Below are positions 28,771-38,221 of a stretch of 64,000 nt of DNA, piece by piece. The number at the start of each line of letters is the position of its first letter. Position 1 is the first letter of the stretch. Below the pieces are notes generated by a model. That model saw only the letters and a list, made by a program, of their open reading frames with translations. It was not told the DNA's origin and searched no databases. Origin of the DNA: Anaerocolumna sedimenticola (GTDB lineage Bacteria; Bacillota; Clostridia; Lachnospirales; Lachnospiraceae); the NCBI RefSeq assembly GCF_009931695.1, contig NZ_CP048000.1:3799501-3863500 (forward strand), in the 5' to 3' direction. The translations under genes were made by a program, and so were the position numbers.

Positions 28771-30093
28771 TTATTGAAAATCTTTCATATAATCCCCATG
28801 AGCTGCAATCAGTTCATCACACATATTTCTGATATCTTCCATATTAAGTTCGGCAGCAGTATGAGGGTCCAGCATAGCAGCGTGATAGATATGGTTACGG
28901 TCTTTGGTTACCCATGCTTCTATTGTTAAAAGCTGTACATTAATATTAGTCATATTCATGGCTGCTAATTGAACCGGAAGTCTTCCGACATGGCAGGGAT
29001 TAATTCCCCTTGCATCTATCATACAAGGCACTTCAACACAGGCATCTGCTGGAAGGTTATCAATAAGACCGGTATTTAATACATTACCGCCAATTTTATA
29101 AGGTGTATTGGTAACAACTGCTTCCATTATGTAAGATGCATATTCCCGGGAACGTTTATGTGTGATTTGACCGTTATCAAGAATACGGGCACGTTCTTCT
29201 TCCCAATCAGCAATCTGTTTGATACATCTTCGAGGATATTCATCCAGCGGAATATTGAATTTATCAATCATTTCAGGGTATCTGGACTTAATAAAAAGAG
29301 GATTGTATTCTGAATTATGTTCACTGGATTCAGTACAGTAATATCCTAAATTTTTAATGTATTCATAACGTACCATATCGTTGTGTTTCTTTTCTGCATT
29401 CATTTTTAAAGCACGCTTTTTAATTTCAGGATATAAATCATTTCCATCTTTATCTTTAATATCAAGGAGCCAGCCCATATGGTTAATACCGGCTATTAAC
29501 TCATTGCGGCCCTCTAATTTATCTTCCATATCAAGGTCTTTTAAAAGCCCTTCGGAACATACCTGAACGCTGTGGCAAAGTCCTACAGTCTGGATCTTAG
29601 TATAACGCTGCATATATCCAGTCAACATGGCCATAGGATTTGTATAATTTAAGAATAAAGTATTAGGGCAAACTTCCTCCATATCTCTTGCAAATTCTTC
29701 AAGAACCGGAAGTGTACGTAATGCACGCATGATACCGCCGATACCTAAAGTATCTGCTATGGTTTGTCTTAAGCCGAATTTTTTAGGTATTTCAAAGTCA
29801 GTAATGGTACAGGGATCATAACCGCCAACCTGAATAGCGTTAACTACAAAATTAGCATCTCTTAGCGCATCTTTACGGTTTTCTACACCTAAATAAGTCT
29901 TAATTACCGCACGGCTTTGATTTTCGTTTTTGTTGATTGCATCCAAAATAATTTTAGAATCTTCAAGTCTCTTTGCATCAATGTCATAAAGTGCTATTTC
30001 ACTTTCGCAAAGTGCCGGGGTACACATACAATCACCCAATACATTTCTAGCAAAAACAGTGCTTCCAGCACCCATAAAAGTTATTTTAATCAT
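28771..30093 (-). CDS. melA: Alpha-galactosidase, glycoside hydrolase family 4
   Basis: A 440-residue GH4 enzyme, which hydrolyses alpha-galactosides by a redox-elimination mechanism needing NAD and a divalent metal. The N-terminal NAD site is FMGAGSTVFARN. FLNYTNPMAM and the catalytic-metal CHSVQ motif assign it to the alpha-galactosidase (MelA) branch, and GINHMGWLLDI follows. GAAAGGAAGG lies before the ATG. It diverges from an AraC regulator at 30295, which probably senses the sugar. No transporter for melibiose is adjacent. Confidence 0.92.
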   Translation of the reverse strand: MIKITFMGAGSTVFARNVLGDCMCTPALCESEIALYDIDAKRLEDSKIILDAINKNENQSRAVIKTYLGVENRKDALRDANFVVNAIQVGGYDPCTITDFEIPKKFGLRQTIADTLGIGGIMRALRTLPVLEEFARDMEEVCPNTLFLNYTNPMAMLTGYMQRYTKIQTVGLCHSVQVCSEGLLKDLDMEDKLEGRNELIAGINHMGWLLDIKDKDGNDLYPEIKKRALKMNAEKKHNDMVRYEYIKNLGYYCTESSEHNSEYNPLFIKSRYPEMIDKFNIPLDEYPRRCIKQIADWEEERARILDNGQITHKRSREYASYIMEAVVTNTPYKIGGNVLNTGLIDNLPADACVEVPCMIDARGINPCHVGRLPVQLAAMNMTNINVQLLTIEAWVTKDRNHIYHAAMLDPHTAAELNMEDIRNMCDELIAAHGDYMKDFQ

Positions 30094-30294
30094 AAAAACC
30101 TTCCTTTCATCTTGTTAAGAATGTAAAGTCATTATATAATTAGTAAGAGAAAATGTCTTTGAATTTTGTTTCCTTATCTTTGTTATTTTGTTGAAAAATA
30201 GGAATTGCTTTTTGCACCTAAAATCATGGTATATAAATACAAGGATCTAACTTAACAACTGTCAAATTAATAATTATAATACTGGGAGAATATC

Positions 30295-31098
30295 ATGAAA
30301 AATACAATAAAGGGGCCAATTAACATCTATTATTGTGGGAAAGAAAAGTGTGCACCGGGACATTATTTCGGACCGGCAGTCAGACCACATTATTTAATGC
30401 ATTTTATATTAAGTGGAAAAGGAATCTATCAGGTTGGAGATAAAGTATATGAAGTAAAAAAGGGCGGGGCTTTTTTAATTCTTCCGAATGAGATTACATA
30501 TTATGAAGCGGACAAGAGTGAACCGTGGGAATATGCATGGGCAGCCTTTGACGGGGAAGAATCTGAAGAAATGCTTCAAATTGCAGGAATATCAAAATTA
30601 AATCTTGTTTGTAATATTTTAAAACTGGATGAGTGCAGTAATTATTTGGAGAAAATGATTGAAAGATTTCAAAATCCGGGATGTCATAATTATGAATTAA
30701 TTGGTTTGTTTTATCTTGTTTTTTCAACAATAGCAAGAACGGAAACCAGAATAAAAAAAGTTCCGGAGCTGGGTTATCTGGATAAAGCCGTTTCCTATAT
30801 CCGGCAAAATTATAGTTATGATATCAATGTATCTGATATTGCAAGGTATGTGGGGATTGACAGGACTTACCTTTTTAAAATATTTAAAAAATATAAGAAT
30901 ACCTCAGTGAAAAAATATCTTATTGAATATCGTATCCTTGCTGCTAAAGATATGATTGGTAATACGAAATATAACATGACAGAAATAGCCTTATCCTGCG
31001 GATTTTATGACTTACCGTCGTTCTGCAGGTCATTTAAGCAGCTGAGGGGTATAACTCCCACAGAGTACAGGAATAGGACAAATAAATCGGTACAATAA
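30295..31098 (+). CDS. AraC family regulator
   Basis: A 267-residue protein with an N-terminal cupin-like sugar-binding domain (RPHYLMHFILSGKGIYQVGD, GGAFLILPNEITYYEAD) and a C-terminal double HTH (about 165-262: YIRQNYSYDINVSDIARYVG, then YNMTEIALSCGFYDLPSFCR, FKQLRGITPTEYR). It resembles MsmR/RafR-type activators. It is divergent from melA with a 200-bp shared upstream region, so it is likely the alpha-galactoside regulator. CTGGGAG is near the ATG. Confidence 0.9.
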   Translation: MKNTIKGPINIYYCGKEKCAPGHYFGPAVRPHYLMHFILSGKGIYQVGDKVYEVKKGGAFLILPNEITYYEADKSEPWEYAWAAFDGEESEEMLQIAGISKLNLVCNILKLDECSNYLEKMIERFQNPGCHNYELIGLFYLVFSTIARTETRIKKVPELGYLDKAVSYIRQNYSYDINVSDIARYVGIDRTYLFKIFKKYKNTSVKKYLIEYRILAAKDMIGNTKYNMTEIALSCGFYDLPSFCRSFKQLRGITPTEYRNRTNKSVQ

Positions 31099-31170
31099 AA
31101 ACTTGTCTTAATCAGCCATATTGTGTTAAGATAATACCAGTTTTTTGAAACGAACCAAAGATCTATTATA

Positions 31171-31905
31171 TTAATGATTAAAATAACTTTTAATAAATAA
31201 AATGGTACCGCTTATTATAAGTAAAGCAATTACTGATTTCTTTACATTTTCCTCATTCATTTTTGAATCAACTTTAACCCCTATTATCATGCCTATTAGA
31301 ACTGCCGGCGATAGAATTAGCGCAATATGTAGAATTTCTTTATTTAATATACCGGTATATAAATATAAGAAAAACCGGAATATATTATCTACTAAAAATA
31401 CACAACAGATATTAGCTCGAAATTGCCCCTTATTATCCGTAGTTCGAATTATATAGGATACTAAGAGAGCTCCGATGCCATAAAGTCCGGCTAATACTCC
31501 GGAAAGAACACCAATAACAATTAGAACTACGGGATTCGTTTTTTTTATTTCATTCTCATTTGATTTCCTGGTTAGCATTTCTATTCCCAGACCAACTATA
31601 ATAATACCTAAAGTAGATTTCAATACCCAATCTGTACCGACCTTTAATAAAAAAGTACCAGGTACGATTCCTGCTAACAGCATAAGGGATAAAGGAACAA
31701 CCACTTTAACAGAGAGATTTTTTCGCTCTTTCCATACTATATAAATATTAGTGGGAACGCTAAAAATAAGGTCTATAGGTGTTGTCAATCTATTTGATGT
31801 TACAAAGGAAAATAATGAACTCATAACTAGTGTATTCCCGAAACCAGTAATAGCCTTAATAACATATGCGAATAAAGTAAAAATAAAAAGTAAAATATTT
31901 TGCAT
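31171..31905 (-). CDS. TSUP (TauE/SafE) family permease
   Basis: A 244-residue protein with about seven or eight hydrophobic segments. The family motif appears in the first half (VIKAITGFGNTLVMSSLFSF, then LTTPIDLIFSVPTNIY) and repeats in the second (GVLAGLYGIGALLVSYII). TSUP proteins move sulfur compounds or organic anions such as sulfite or sulfonates. Nothing nearby narrows the substrate. It converges with the araC gene and diverges from the drug transporter at 32156. Confidence 0.87.
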   Translation of the reverse strand: MQNILLFIFTLFAYVIKAITGFGNTLVMSSLFSFVTSNRLTTPIDLIFSVPTNIYIVWKERKNLSVKVVVPLSLMLLAGIVPGTFLLKVGTDWVLKSTLGIIIVGLGIEMLTRKSNENEIKKTNPVVLIVIGVLSGVLAGLYGIGALLVSYIIRTTDNKGQFRANICCVFLVDNIFRFFLYLYTGILNKEILHIALILSPAVLIGMIIGVKVDSKMNEENVKKSVIALLIISGTILFIKSYFNH

Positions 31906-32155
31906 CTTTAGCTCCTAATTGTCTATATTCATTATTTTAGAAATTGTTACGTAGTTCTCAATGGGATATTTTAAAGTAAATCCAAATGGATTTCAAGAGA
32001 TATTTTAAACATAATATTATAACTGGACAAAGAATACATATTCCAGTATAATTACTAAAGCTGACTTAACGAGGGAAAATGAATGGTAAAATTTAGCATC
32101 TTAGCATTAGGTGTATCAAACTTAAGAAAAAAATAACTGATAGGAAGTACTAAAA

Positions 32156-33592
32156 ATGGATTTAAGAAAGAAAAAAATAGCGATAGCGTTAATGTTAGCA
32201 ATGTTCCTAGGTGCAGTTGAGGGTACGGTTGTGACAACGGCGATACCGACTATTGCCAATGAACTCCATGGATTTGAGATTATTAGTTTAATCTTTTCCT
32301 CCTATTTATTAACATCTGCAATATCAACTCCAATATGCGGGAAACTTTCTGATTTATATGGCAGAAAAAATGTACTTTCTATTGGTATAATTATATTTTT
32401 AATTGGGAGTTTCTTATGTGGGTTATCGCAAACAATGTATATGTTGATTGGATTTCGTGCAATTCAAGGTATTGGGGCCGGTGCCGTATTTACCGTATCG
32501 TATACGATAGTAGGAGATGTATATGATATAGAAGAAAAACCGAAGATACAAGGAATTTTAGGAACCGTTTGGGGAATTGCCAGTCTTGTTGGTCCATTTT
32601 TAGGGGGTACTTTAATTGATGTACTTTCCTGGCATTGGATTTTCTTTATCAATATTCCATTTGGAATATTATCCATTATATTATTGCAAAGAAGTCTGAA
32701 AGAGGATTTTGATAAGAAAAAACATAACCTGGATTATGCAGGAGTAATCACTTTATCTGCAGCATTAATTTTATTTCTAAGCATATTTTTATCGACGGAT
32801 ATGAATAAACTATTTATTGGATTTTCTGTGGTGTTAACTATAATATTGCTGCTGATTTTTTATATGATAGAGAGAAGAGTAAAAGAACCGATTATACCTT
32901 TTGACATATTTAACAGGAACAGTACCTTAGTTAATAGTATCAGTCTATTTATAGCAGCAGTATTAATAGGTATTAACGTATATATCCCAATATATCTGCA
33001 GAATATACTGGGGTTAAGTGCTACCGTATCCGGATTAGCCTTAGTTTCCATGTCATTTTCCTGGCTCTTAGCTTCATTTGTATTAGGCGGGAGAATAGTC
33101 AAAAACGGTGAAAAGCAGGTAAATTTAATATCCGTAGTTATTTTACTGATAGGTATGCTATTACTTTCTACCTTAGGGATTAATTCACCTTTGGCATTGG
33201 TATTAGTATATGTATTTATAATAGGATTCGGATTTGGCGGAGCTTTTACCGTGTTAACTATAATCATTCAGGAATCGGTGGATTATACAAAGAGAGGTGC
33301 CGCAACCGCAGCGAATGCTCTGCTTAAGACGTTAGGACAAACAATCGGTGTAAGTGTATTCGGAAATTTATTTAACATTAATATAATTAAATATTTTAAT
33401 CAAATAGGTTTAAAAGATATAAATCCCAATGATTTATATGGATCTGCCGCACAAAATTTATCAATTAGTGGCGAGCAGACAAAGCTTTCATTAAATAATT
33501 CAATGTCTGTTTTATTTATAACTTTTATCGTTTTAACCGGCATTTCGTTGATATTATCAGTTGTGTTGCCTGAAAAATCAACTGAAGTTTAA
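32156..33592 (+). CDS. MFS drug transporter, DHA2 family
   Basis: A 478-residue protein with 14 predicted helices, the DHA2 count. Motif A is GKLSDLYGRKNVL, and the helix-4/5 region carries FRAIQGIGAGAVFTVSYTIV and SLVGPFLGGTLIDVLSWHWI, the latter with the family proline-glycine kink (motif C). FFINIPFGILS is also typical of EmrB/QacA-like proteins. TAGGAAG precedes the ATG. It is a likely multidrug proton antiporter; no regulator adjoins it. Confidence 0.9.
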   Translation: MDLRKKKIAIALMLAMFLGAVEGTVVTTAIPTIANELHGFEIISLIFSSYLLTSAISTPICGKLSDLYGRKNVLSIGIIIFLIGSFLCGLSQTMYMLIGFRAIQGIGAGAVFTVSYTIVGDVYDIEEKPKIQGILGTVWGIASLVGPFLGGTLIDVLSWHWIFFINIPFGILSIILLQRSLKEDFDKKKHNLDYAGVITLSAALILFLSIFLSTDMNKLFIGFSVVLTIILLLIFYMIERRVKEPIIPFDIFNRNSTLVNSISLFIAAVLIGINVYIPIYLQNILGLSATVSGLALVSMSFSWLLASFVLGGRIVKNGEKQVNLISVVILLIGMLLLSTLGINSPLALVLVYVFIIGFGFGGAFTVLTIIIQESVDYTKRGAATAANALLKTLGQTIGVSVFGNLFNINIIKYFNQIGLKDINPNDLYGSAAQNLSISGEQTKLSLNNSMSVLFITFIVLTGISLILSVVLPEKSTEV

Positions 33593-33595
33593 CAT

Positions 33596-33655
33596 AATAA
33601 AAGCTTTTCTAAAAATTCACTGATACACTTAATGGATTGGAGGAAAAGCTTTATT
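33596..33655 (+). terminator. Terminator-like hairpin after DHA2 gene
   Basis: AATAAAAGCTTTTC pairs with GAAAAGCTTTATT across a loop of about 33 bases. The arms are perfect over 12 bp but the T-run is weak. Confidence 0.6.
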
Positions 33656-33977
33656 AAGCAGATACTTAATAATATTTCTAGAATCACATCTTTGGATTTA
33701 TTCAGTAAAATGTTCATGTTTTTTCTCTTTTCTTATAAATGGATCAATAATTCATATTCTCATATATCCACCTTTATTCTGATTTCGTGTATATTTTTAA
33801 ATCACATCCTATATATTTTTTAATATTGGCAATAATTTAGTCTTAATTAGTCATACAATAAGAGTGATAAATACACAAGATAAAAGATTGCATTACACTA
33901 AAATAAATGCAGTGTATCTGTTAAAACCGGGAAAATGATACAAATCCGTTAAAAAGAATATTTGAGGTGGTTAAACT

Positions 33978-34805
33978 ATGAGGGCAGGCAGAAAATTGAT
34001 AGTAATACTAATATTATTTATAATTATCTTTCTGTTTCTATATCTTATAAAACCATCACATATCATTACTGTCGGAAAAGAATATAATTTAGTTAAAAAA
34101 ATATTAATTGAATCAGATCCTGATTTATTTGGTGAAAATAATTTGACGATTACGGAAAAAGAACTGAATCGTTTAATCGCCAAAGATGTCAGTGTAAAAT
34201 TACAGAATAAACTGCCTAAAGGGATCATACTTAATGGTTTATATATTGAATTAGCTGAAAATAATATTGTCGTTAAAACTTCAATGAAAACTTTGAGTAT
34301 TCACTTCGGTATAAACTTAGAGTTACAACCAATAAAAGTGAACGGTAAGCTGGCATTTAAAGTAAATGAAATTCATTTAGGGAGATTAAATCTTCCTTTA
34401 ATAGTTTTAAAAATGAGTAAAACATTTCAAAATAATACTTATTTTATTAATGACAATATTAAAGCTATTAATTTAATCAATATAAGTGAGCTATATTGTT
34501 TCGAAAATAAATTAAATATAAACTATACCTTTAACCGGGACGCTATAATTAATACTTATATAGATCCTGAGCATAGGGAAGCTATACAGAGTTTTATGAA
34601 AGTATTAAACAAGAATCAGGATTCCAGGTTTTTTTTCAATGATCTATTAAAAGCTTTTATAACCATAAGTATGAAAGAAGATTTATCCAAAAACTTTACG
34701 AGAAAGATAAAAAAGGACTTTAATAGTTTGGATTTTAATACAAAAAAAGATCTCTTTTTCTTATTATTAAAGTATAATCTTCAAGTTATTAAGAACTTAT
34801 TATGA
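33978..34805 (+). CDS. Membrane-anchored hypothetical protein, possibly YpmS-like
   Basis: A 275-residue protein with one N-terminal transmembrane helix (about residues 7-24) and an exported remainder. The pattern LTITEKELNRLIAKDVSVKL, LYIELAENNIVVKTSMKT and KVNEIHLGRLNLP resembles the strand-rich YpmS/DUF2140 fold, with its conserved small beta-rich domain and xGxLxLP end. This match is by eye and weak. GAGGTGG is upstream. It stands alone between terminators; function unknown. Confidence 0.6.
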   Translation: MRAGRKLIVILILFIIIFLFLYLIKPSHIITVGKEYNLVKKILIESDPDLFGENNLTITEKELNRLIAKDVSVKLQNKLPKGIILNGLYIELAENNIVVKTSMKTLSIHFGINLELQPIKVNGKLAFKVNEIHLGRLNLPLIVLKMSKTFQNNTYFINDNIKAINLINISELYCFENKLNINYTFNRDAIINTYIDPEHREAIQSFMKVLNKNQDSRFFFNDLLKAFITISMKEDLSKNFTRKIKKDFNSLDFNTKKDLFFLLLKYNLQVIKNLL

Positions 34806-34859
34806 TAGGGATTGACCGAATTACAAAATAATTGAGAAAACAAATTGAAATAATAATAA

Positions 34860-34955
34860 CCGGAAGTAACACGCTTTGTGAGCTTCTACGGTTCGCGTAC
34901 GCCTTCGAATTATTGCAAGCCTGCTATTCTCACTTTGCTTTCGAGAAAATAAAAA
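34860..34955 (+). repeat. Dispersed intergenic repeat, copy 3
   Basis: The longest copy: CCGGAAGTAACACGCTTTG, GGTTCGCGTACGC, CGAATTATTGCAAGC, ATTCTCACTTTGCTTTCG and AAATAAAA. It ends 5 bases before the -35 box of the MarR gene. Confidence 0.78.
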
Positions 34956-34960
34956 TATGG

Positions 34961-34990
34961 TTGCATAATACAACTGTTGTATGATATAAT
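34961..34990 (+). promoter_or_regulatory. Promoter with MarR-type palindrome
   Basis: TTGCAT (34961-34966) and TATAAT (34985-34990) are 18 bases apart. Between them is the perfect palindrome ATACAAC-T-GTTGTAT (34968-34982), a typical MarR-family operator. A bound repressor would cover the spacer, so autoregulation of the gene at 35020 is likely. Confidence 0.82.
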
Positions 34991-35019
34991 GCATTCAGAC
35001 AGAGAAAAGAGGTGAATGG

Positions 35020-35460
35020 ATGTTAAACCAAGGAAGCGAAACCTTGAGAGAACTATTGCGAATACTAGTAAGAAATTTAGGTATTCTAGAAAAAAGTGAT
35101 GCCTCATGCTGCGGAGTGACTATTTCTCAATGCCATGCATTAGTTGAAATCGGAAGAGCTAAGAAAATTTCCTTGATTGATCTTGCTGAGTTACTTGAAT
35201 TAGATAAAAGTACCATGAGCAGAACAATTAATAATTTAGTAGATGCTGAAATAGTAAAAAGGGAAACAGATCCAGAAAACAGGCGTTATATATCAATTCA
35301 GTTAACGGATAAAGGGACCGAGGTATTTAAAAGCATTGAAGATAATATGTTTGCTTATTACACCAGCATCTTTCGTTCCATTCCGGAGGATAAAAGAAAT
35401 CAAGTTTTAGAAAGCCTGCAGATATTAGTTCAATCAGTCAAAGATAATAATTGCAGTTAA
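35020..35460 (+). CDS. MarR family regulator
   Basis: A 146-residue winged-helix regulator. The DNA-binding part spans about residues 45-105 (CHALVEIGRAKKISLIDLAE, LLELDKSTMSRTINNLVDAE, then the wing KRETDPENRRYISIQLTDKG). Two adjacent cysteines occur near residue 29 (ASCCGVT), which could sense thiol-reactive or metal stress. AGAGGTG precedes the ATG. The gene lies 75 bases upstream of a GNAT gene and is probably cotranscribed with it. Confidence 0.9.
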   Translation: MLNQGSETLRELLRILVRNLGILEKSDASCCGVTISQCHALVEIGRAKKISLIDLAELLELDKSTMSRTINNLVDAEIVKRETDPENRRYISIQLTDKGTEVFKSIEDNMFAYYTSIFRSIPEDKRNQVLESLQILVQSVKDNNCS

Positions 35461-35534
35461 ATAGCGTAACCGGTACTTTAAAATGGAATTAGTAAAGGTG
35501 CACATGAAAAAGCGCACAAAGGAGAGGAGAAATT

Positions 35535-36032
35535 ATGGACTTCATAATAGATAATATGAAAGAAACAGATTGGCAGCAGGTTTCTGCCATATACTTAGCC
35601 GGAATTAAAACGGGAATTGCTACTTTTCAAAATGATATACCAACTTGGGAAGATTGGAATCGGGGGCATAATACGAATTGCCGTTTTGTTGCCCGTTCAG
35701 GAGATAAAATAGTAGGATGGGTAGCTATATCTCCTGTATCAAGCCGTTGTGTTTATGCCGGCGTAGCCGAAGTCAGTATTTATATTGGAGAAGAATACAA
35801 AGGAATGGGTGTTGGTACTGCACTTCTTAATAATTTGATTGATCAATCAGAAAAAGAGGGGTATTGGACTTTACAATCAGGAATTATTAAAGAAAATATA
35901 CCAAGCAGGCAATTACATAAGAAATGTGGATTTAGAGAAATCGGTTACAGAGAACGTGTTGGAAAAATGGAGAACGGAAAATGGCATGATGTTATACTGG
36001 TAGAGCATAGAAGTAAAAACATCGGTAACTAA
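35535..36032 (+). CDS. GNAT acetyltransferase, phosphinothricin/ArsN1-like
   Basis: A 165-residue GNAT enzyme of the Pat/Bar type. Landmarks are YLAGIKTGIATFQNDIPTWE near the start, VGWVAISPVSSRCVYAGVAE, the acetyl-CoA loop EEYKGMGVGTALLNNL, and the end GFREIGYRERVGKMENGKWH. This family acetylates phosphinothricin, methionine sulfoximine or arsinothricin (ArsN1). Its position between a MarR gene and an arsenic operon makes the arsinothricin role attractive but unproven. GGAGAGGAG precedes the ATG. Confidence 0.87.
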   Translation: MDFIIDNMKETDWQQVSAIYLAGIKTGIATFQNDIPTWEDWNRGHNTNCRFVARSGDKIVGWVAISPVSSRCVYAGVAEVSIYIGEEYKGMGVGTALLNNLIDQSEKEGYWTLQSGIIKENIPSRQLHKKCGFREIGYRERVGKMENGKWHDVILVEHRSKNIGN

Positions 36033-36082
36033 AGAATGGAGGAATTTGAATGTTATTATAATTTAATATAGATTTACATTTT

Positions 36083-36120
36083 AAACCCTTTAAAACTATT
36101 GGAAGTTTTAAGGGGTTTTG
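36083..36120 (+). terminator. Terminator after GNAT gene
   Basis: AAACCCTTTAAAACT pairs with AGTTTTAAGGGGTTT around a 6-nt loop, ending in TTTTG. It separates the MarR-GNAT unit from the ars operon. Confidence 0.88.
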
Positions 36121-36164
36121 TCATTAAAATAGAGAAAAAAATATTAATTAAAAAGAGCAGCATA

Positions 36165-36220
36165 TTGACAATTATCTATATGTTACATATAATGATGATA
36201 TAGATAAATATCTATATCAT
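36165..36220 (+). promoter_or_regulatory. ars promoter with ArsR operator
   Basis: TTGACA (36165-36170) and TATAAT (36188-36193) are spaced by 17 bases. Directly after the -10 is the perfect palindrome ATGATATAGAT-AAAT-ATCTATATCAT (36195-36220). ArsR-type repressors bind such AT-rich dyads, and the following gene is an arsR. Confidence 0.88.
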
Positions 36221-36247
36221 TGAAATATTTCTATGAGAGGTGAATAG

Positions 36248-36574
36248 ATGCAATACAATTATAGTGATTATGTGCCGATTTTTAAAGCCCTTGCTGATGA
36301 AACAAGATTAAAGATAATCGATATGTTATCCTGCGGTGAACTGTGCGCTTGTGATATATTAGAATCTTTTAATATTACTCAGCCAACACTCTCTTATCAT
36401 ATGAAAATATTAACCGAAAGCGGCCTGGTTTATGGCAGAAGAGAGGGTGCCTGGATGAAATACAGCTTAAATACGGAAAAAGTTAATGAGGTGAAAGAAG
36501 TATGGCACTTTATAACAACGGATAAGCAATCCTGCATTTGTAAAACTGTTAAGGAGGAGAATAAATGCGATTAA
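36248..36574 (+). CDS. arsR: ArsR family arsenic-responsive repressor
   Basis: A 108-residue ArsR/SmtB winged-helix repressor. The metal site is in the recognition region: C29, C33 and C35 within SCGELCACDILE, the classic ELCxCD arsenite motif. The HTH continues with NITQPTLSYHMKILTESGLV and the wing GRREGAWMKYSL. It binds the operator overlapping its promoter and is released by As(III) or Sb(III). The 3-prime end overlaps the next gene by 10 bases. Confidence 0.93.
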   Translation: MQYNYSDYVPIFKALADETRLKIIDMLSCGELCACDILESFNITQPTLSYHMKILTESGLVYGRREGAWMKYSLNTEKVNEVKEVWHFITTDKQSCICKTVKEENKCD

Positions 36575-38205
36575 TTATCATAGGTGCGGTGGCTTCGGGA
36601 ACAAGTGCTGCAGCTAAGGCAAGACGAAATAGGGAAGATGCAGAAATCATAATATATGATAAAGGGGATTATATCTCTTATTCCAGTTGCGGTATGCCTT
36701 ATTATATAGGCGGAGAAGTGGATAATGCAGAATTGTTGACGCCCAGAAATCCTGCATTTTTTAAGAGTAAATACAATGTTGATATTTTTACGAATCATGA
36801 GGTAATAGCTATAGACGGTAAAGTTAAAACGGTAGAAGTTAAAAATCTTGCTACAGGAGAAATCTTCATGGACAGCTATGATAAACTTGTGATTGCAACA
36901 GGAGCAAGAGCGTCTGTACCGCCGATAAAGGGTATCGAATATAAAAATGTATTTACACTTCGTAATATTGGAGATATGAATCATATAAAAGGTTTTATTA
37001 CTGAAAATAATCCGAAATCTGCCGTTATTATCGGTACCGGATTTATAGGCCTTGAAGTGTGTGAGAACCTGAAAGCTCTTGGTATTGAGGTAACCCTGAT
37101 AGAAAAACTTTCCCAGGTAACACCGGGGCTTGATACCGATATGTCGGTATATGTTGAGGACCATCTGAAAAAAAATGGCGTAAAAGTATTTACAGGTGTT
37201 ACTGTACAGGAAATTAATGAGAAAGGTATTATGTTAGAGGATGGAAGAGAAATAAAAACAGATTTTATTCTGATTTCCACCGGAGTAAGACCAAATACGG
37301 AACTGGCTGAAAAAGCAGGAATAAAATTAGGTGTTACGAAAGCCATTGAAGTAAATGAGAAGATGGAAACAAACATGGAAGATATTTACGCTTGCGGCGA
37401 TTGTATAGAACAGTTTCATGTTATAACCGGTAAAAAGGTATATCGTCCTATGGGCTCCACTGCAAATAAAACCGGCCGAATTGCAGGGGATAGTATTACC
37501 GGAGGTAATCTGAGATTCAGGGGAATATTGGGTACCGGAATATTCAAGGTTTTTGACTTGGCAGTTGCACAGACAGGTTTATCGGAAAGAGAAGCAAAAG
37601 CCGAAGGATATGAAGTAGTGGTATGTCATAATATAAAGCCAAATAAACCTGAATACATGGGTGGAAAAGAAATGATAATCAAGGGGATTGCCGATAAAGC
37701 AAGCGGACGGCTTTTAGGTGTACAGATCGTTGGTTATGACGGTGTTGATAAAAGAATTGATGTTTTTGTTACGGCAATTACTTATAAGGCTAAGGCAGAG
37801 GATTTATTCCATTTGGATTTAGCATATGCTCCGCCATTTTCCACAACGAAAGATCCGGTTATGTATACGGGAATGATTTTGGATAATGCAATTAATGGAA
37901 ACAGAAAACTAATTACTCCAGATGAATTGGATACATTAATTAAGTCGGGAGAAAATTATAAACTAATTGATGCAAGAGTTGTGTCACAGTATGATAAAGA
38001 TCATATTAAGACTGCTGAAAATATTCCTCACTCTAAATTAAGAAAAGCTCTGAATGATTTTGATAAGGATACGGTAACCGTAACTTACTGCAATAAAGGA
38101 GTTACCGGAAATGCTGCCCAAAACATATTGTTAAATCATGGATTTAAAGAAGTATTTAATCTCTCCGGAGGCCATAAACACTTTCGCAAGAATAAAAAAT
38201 CATAG
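36565..38205 (+). CDS. CoA-disulfide reductase-like flavoprotein with rhodanese domain
   Basis: A 546-residue fusion. Residues 1 to about 445 form a pyridine-nucleotide disulfide oxidoreductase with IIGAVASGTSAAAKARR, the single active-site C42 in SYSSCGMPYYIGG, an NAD site VIIGTGFIGLEVCENL and the FAD motif IYACGDCIE. The C-terminal rhodanese domain (about 455-546) has its catalytic cysteine in VTYCNKGVTG. Such CoADR-RHD proteins reduce CoA disulfides, persulfides or polysulfides. Overlap with arsR shows it belongs to the arsenic regulon, perhaps supplying thiol reduction. The rhodanese carries only one domain. Confidence 0.9.
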   Translation: MRLIIIGAVASGTSAAAKARRNREDAEIIIYDKGDYISYSSCGMPYYIGGEVDNAELLTPRNPAFFKSKYNVDIFTNHEVIAIDGKVKTVEVKNLATGEIFMDSYDKLVIATGARASVPPIKGIEYKNVFTLRNIGDMNHIKGFITENNPKSAVIIGTGFIGLEVCENLKALGIEVTLIEKLSQVTPGLDTDMSVYVEDHLKKNGVKVFTGVTVQEINEKGIMLEDGREIKTDFILISTGVRPNTELAEKAGIKLGVTKAIEVNEKMETNMEDIYACGDCIEQFHVITGKKVYRPMGSTANKTGRIAGDSITGGNLRFRGILGTGIFKVFDLAVAQTGLSEREAKAEGYEVVVCHNIKPNKPEYMGGKEMIIKGIADKASGRLLGVQIVGYDGVDKRIDVFVTAITYKAKAEDLFHLDLAYAPPFSTTKDPVMYTGMILDNAINGNRKLITPDELDTLIKSGENYKLIDARVVSQYDKDHIKTAENIPHSKLRKALNDFDKDTVTVTYCNKGVTGNAAQNILLNHGFKEVFNLSGGHKHFRKNKKS

Positions 38206-38221
38206 GAACAAAGATTTTATT

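Noticed and set aside
33632..33823. 63-codon plus-strand frame after the DHA2 gene
   Set aside because: It starts inside the terminator hairpin, has no ribosome site before the ATG and no recognisable protein features beyond low-complexity hydrophobic residues.
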